From the NCBI GenBank assembly GCA_033239005.1, contig BSQZ01000009.1, positions 6,128,252-6,192,251 on the forward strand: 64,000 nucleotides of DNA, read 5' to 3'. This DNA comes from Lamellibrachia satsuma. Its lineage: Eukaryota > Annelida > Polychaeta > Sabellida > Siboglinidae. The position numbers were made by a program, and so were the translations under genes. This document shows, piece by piece, positions 58,925 through 64,000 of this stretch (the first letter of the stretch is position 1; each line of letters begins with the position of its first letter). The notes beneath the pieces were generated by a model. It worked only from the letters and a program-made list of their open reading frames with translations. It was not told the DNA's origin and did no database searches.

Positions 58925-60605
58925 CAACGGGGCGCATTAGCATAGTTTCTTCGAGACTACGCTCTGCCTACTATATGTATGGATTCGTAGTTCACTTGTA
59001 GAATATTGGTCAGTATAACTAATGATAAGTAATAACATCAAATGTCCATGCATTTGTATGTTTAATAGGTGTAATGGTGCATGCAGGGAAGCCCTTGGGA
59101 GCTCATCTCTGTATTGATACATTCGTTAAACTTTAAAAGGCACACGCTTCTGCCTATGTGCCCACCCACTCACTAAACATCCTCGCAAGGATTCGTAGTG
59201 CTGCCCAATAGCATTATTGCTGTTTCTGACATTGAGGCGTGCAATGAATGTCTACATCCTTTTCACCAAGCCACTCCAAACCAACGTCATCCACGTCCGC
59301 ACATGGGCTCTCTGTGACGTTTTATCAGGGGTTGGGCTGCTATTGTTTTGAGCTTTTAGCCCGCACACCAAGTTTGCCGACTTTTCCATGGACCACTACT
59401 GACGTTACTGTTGAACGGTAGAGTCTGCATTGATATCCCTTGGTATTCAGTTCAAATATAAAAAACAAGGCAAGCGAATTAATGCTATCAGCCTGACATC
59501 GACAGCTAGACTAACAAAACATTTGTTTATATTTACACAGCGATCGCCAGGATAGCGCCCCCCCCCCCGCGTAACGCTGGCGAGTACACCCGTCCCCTGA
59601 GTGCGATGCACTTTTATGGATGGTCCCTTATTTGTCAACGAACATATTCCTATAAAAATAGCTTTCATTTCCAGAATGGTGCTTAAGTTATAGTGTTACT
59701 AAACTCATTTTGTCTAGTATTAATTCATATGGAATGTATCAACCGCATATTAGGCCTACCTAGGAGTCTTAATTAATTAACATGTGGTAGGTACACAGGC
59801 TTTGATACTAGCCCCAATACCAGTGTACGAGGTTATTACCTATCTCGTACAAGGATCATGCATGTGTGTGTGTGTGTGTGTGAATAAAACCCAAACAATT
59901 AAACTGTTACCTTAATTAATCGAGACGTCCGGTGCAGAAATTCGTTTAACGGTCTCTACGTTGTAGGGTGGCTGCCGTTCCCTGTTCCTACACCAAACTG
60001 AAACTAATCGTTTGCTGCATGCCACTATGTAGTACGTGTATGAACAGGGCATTTTAAGCGTGTTAGGCTAAATGCAGCGATATAGATAAATTATGCAAAG
60101 TAGGTCTTATGATGTCAACGGTCACGCATGGCTGGGTTTCCATATAGGGCACTTGTGTTACCATCACTACAGCACAAACCTCGGTACAGGGGGCGTTTAC
60201 ATGTCTTCAGGAACAAACAAACAAACAAACATATACGGTTTATCAAGAGTCGATATATGATAGTCACTTAATACTGCAAAAGGCATCGGACTGCGCAATG
60301 GTTGAGCTCCTACGGCAAGTCACAGTGCCCCACAGCGCGTTATTGCCAAGTGTAAACACAGATAAAAGAACCGGTCGTGCGTACTTCCGACTACTACGAG
60401 CCGCTGAAAGGACTTACGGAAAATTCCAGCTAATATCACGTCAGCGTCTCTTTATTTTTATCCTCGAGTGAGACATGACCACAACAGTGAAACGAAGGAG
60501 ACGGGGAAACAGTAATAGAGATTCGAAACTAAATTTGTGTTGAAACTCTAAATTCGATCAATCTCCTAATTTCCATAGAAACATCACGTTTAAACACACA
60601 ATCAC
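58925..60605. other. no gene recognised
   Basis: A C-run lies near 59560, a short (GT)n near 59865, and (AAAC)n at about 60212. No exon or transposon signal supported. Confidence 0.35.
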
Positions 60606-60717
60606 AAACACGCACAAACACACAAAGACACAATCAGACAAGCTAACAGACACAAATACACACAAACACACACGCACGCACGCACGCACGCACGCAAGCA
60701 CGCACGCACGCACGCAC

Positions 60718-60762
<45 letters not shown>

Positions 60763-60950
60763 GAGGGCGGGAGGGAAGGAGGGAAGGAGGGAAGGAGGGA
60801 GGGAGGGAGGGAGGGAGGGAGGGAGGGAGGGAGGGAGGGAGGAGGGAGGGAGGGAGGGCAGGCGGGCGGGCGGGGGAGGCAGGGAGGGAGGGAGGGAAGT
60901 GCAGGGATGGAGGGAGGGAGGGAGGCAGGGAGGGAGGGATTCCTTCACTG
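60606..60950. repeat. CA/CGCA tract followed by (GGGA)n
   Basis: Mixed ACAC/CGCA repeats to about 60760, then GGGA/GGAGG repeats to about 60943. The G-rich strand has many runs of three G and could form quadruplexes. Confidence 0.9.
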
Positions 60951-61824
60951 AACTGAGAACTGAACCGCAATAACACGTGACATATGTGTCAAATCAGCGG
61001 CCATCAATGATGTCTGCCACTTTGTTCCACACATGACCTAGTTTACGCGTATGTCGACGGCGTCACAAGAATAACTGCGCAAAAACAACAGCAACGCACA
61101 TTCGAAGTGGAATAATTCGTTCTTTCAATCAGAACATTAAGGTACGTGTATAGGAGACTAAGCTTCATGTATTTGATACGTAATTATTATTTATTCAGGT
61201 GTTGAACGTAAAGGTTGTCAGTGGGTCTGCGAGGCGAGGCGTCGTTAACGGGACGAAATAACCACATAACCACGTCTAAGAATGGCGAAGCGAACCGGTC
61301 ATGCGTGTCGCTGAGCACAACAGGTCGATGAAAGAACACCAACTATGAAAGAATCTGCAATGTACTAACTGGTAGGGGGTTGTCGCAAAAGTTATCAAAT
61401 TCTCAATAAAACGTGCAGTGTAGTACTGGTTCAAACTCCGCTATCTTGCACAGGTGCATGAATTCAACGTAATTTGTAAAACCTTTCCACTTAATGGGTA
61501 TAATGACATTTCAAGACGTGGTTGGTATCTATCTACCCAAATATTTGCAACGCTCACGTCGCTTATGGGTGCAGTATTCCACGTTTTACCTCTCTGTTTG
61601 CAACAACTCCGTTTAGCATATTTGGATTCTATGCATCTTGAACCCTAGAAGTAACCCGCAAAACGTTGGCCTCAAAAACCGACATGGAAGTGGATGAGCT
61701 CTTGGATCAACAATTCAACAGTTGTGCATGTGAAAAACATATGAATAAATGTTGCGAGTTGCGAGGCAGACAGTTTCTAAAGAATCATTTCATTTGCCTT
61801 GATAACTGTATCCTTTCTTTACAG
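60951..61824. other. 5' region of copy I
   Basis: Presumably promoter, 5' UTR exon and intron of copy I, since CTTTACAG at 61824 looks like the acceptor before its start codon. No specific promoter element identified. Confidence 0.35.
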
Positions 61825-61849
61825 CTGCTAATCGGACAGCGTTTCCAAA

Positions 61850-63808
<1,959 letters not shown>

Positions 63809-64000
63809 GTAAGTGTACAAAAGATGTAGGTGTTGGCAGTAATATACTAGTAGTTTATTTGTATATGCCGTTTTTGCAACATTAATTTATAATAATAAAA
63901 TCTGCCCAAATAATCTGATCAGTTCGTGTTGGGTCTTCATCATGTTGAGCCTTGTTCCTGTAGATTGATCTAGGTTGAATTACATGCAGGTAACATACGA
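63809..64000 (+). other. intron after copy I exon 3
   Basis: Starts with GTAAGT; no further exon before the window ends. Confidence 0.5.

Overview
The window is a eukaryotic, animal-type genomic segment. Its genes are split into short exons with GT/AG introns, and it carries APE-type LINEs of CR1-like type with an esterase/PHD-type ORF1, tRNA-derived SINEs, a hAT-like MITE and very large simple-sequence arrays. ZU5-UPA-Death proteins are metazoan. I cannot name the species; a repeat-rich marine invertebrate (lophotrochozoan or invertebrate deuterostome) is my inference. No rRNA, tRNA gene, CRISPR array or prokaryotic operon is visible. Most long open frames here are read-through of arrays such as (GGTC)n, (CT)n and (TA)n and are not genes.

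Two gene families are interleaved. Family 1 is a predicted type III single-pass membrane protein: a very short Cys-rich N-terminus without a signal peptide, one membrane segment, a Ser/Thr-rich cytosolic tail, two small unrecognised domains, and a C-terminal trypsin-fold domain with Cys in the nucleophile position. Copies are A (left edge, exons at 1-2246, minus), B (11074-17198, minus, seven exons with consistent phases), C (34417-36945, minus, damaged), D (first-exon relic at about 33272-33372, minus) and I (61850-63808, plus, runs off the right edge). Family 2 is ZU5-UPA-Death: F (53245-56865, minus, complete, 460 residues), G (5914-8841, plus, frameshifted and lacking the Death domain), H (first exon only, 41174-41626, plus) and a diverged single UPA exon at 28162-28311 (minus). 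At the end of ZU5, where PIDD1, UNC5CL and NLRP1/CARD8 have the self-cleaving HFS/SFS site, F and G have His-Phe-Cys.

A third, fragmentary family E (exons at about 18.4-18.9, 22.8-23.0, 38.3-39.2 and 40.1-40.3 kb) shares a short C-terminal exon; one copy is interrupted by a CR1-like LINE (19440-22765). Other mobile DNA: an internally deleted LINE at 43.5-45.4 kb, another at 57.4-58.9 kb, four SINE copies, and the MITE at 62093-62519.

The rest is duplicated and repeat DNA. Block A (1-3990) is repeated at 34.8-38.0 kb; block B (13.6-17.5 kb) is repeated without its membrane exons at 31.5-33.9 kb. Several arrays ((GGTC)n and (GGCAGT)n) share unique flanks at distant sites, so they appear to travel as part of dispersed elements. 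Working hypothesis: this is a fast-evolving signalling locus (a receptor with a protease-like tail plus a self-cleaving Death adaptor) that expands by segmental duplication and decays copy by copy. The functional link between the two families is inferred only from co-location.
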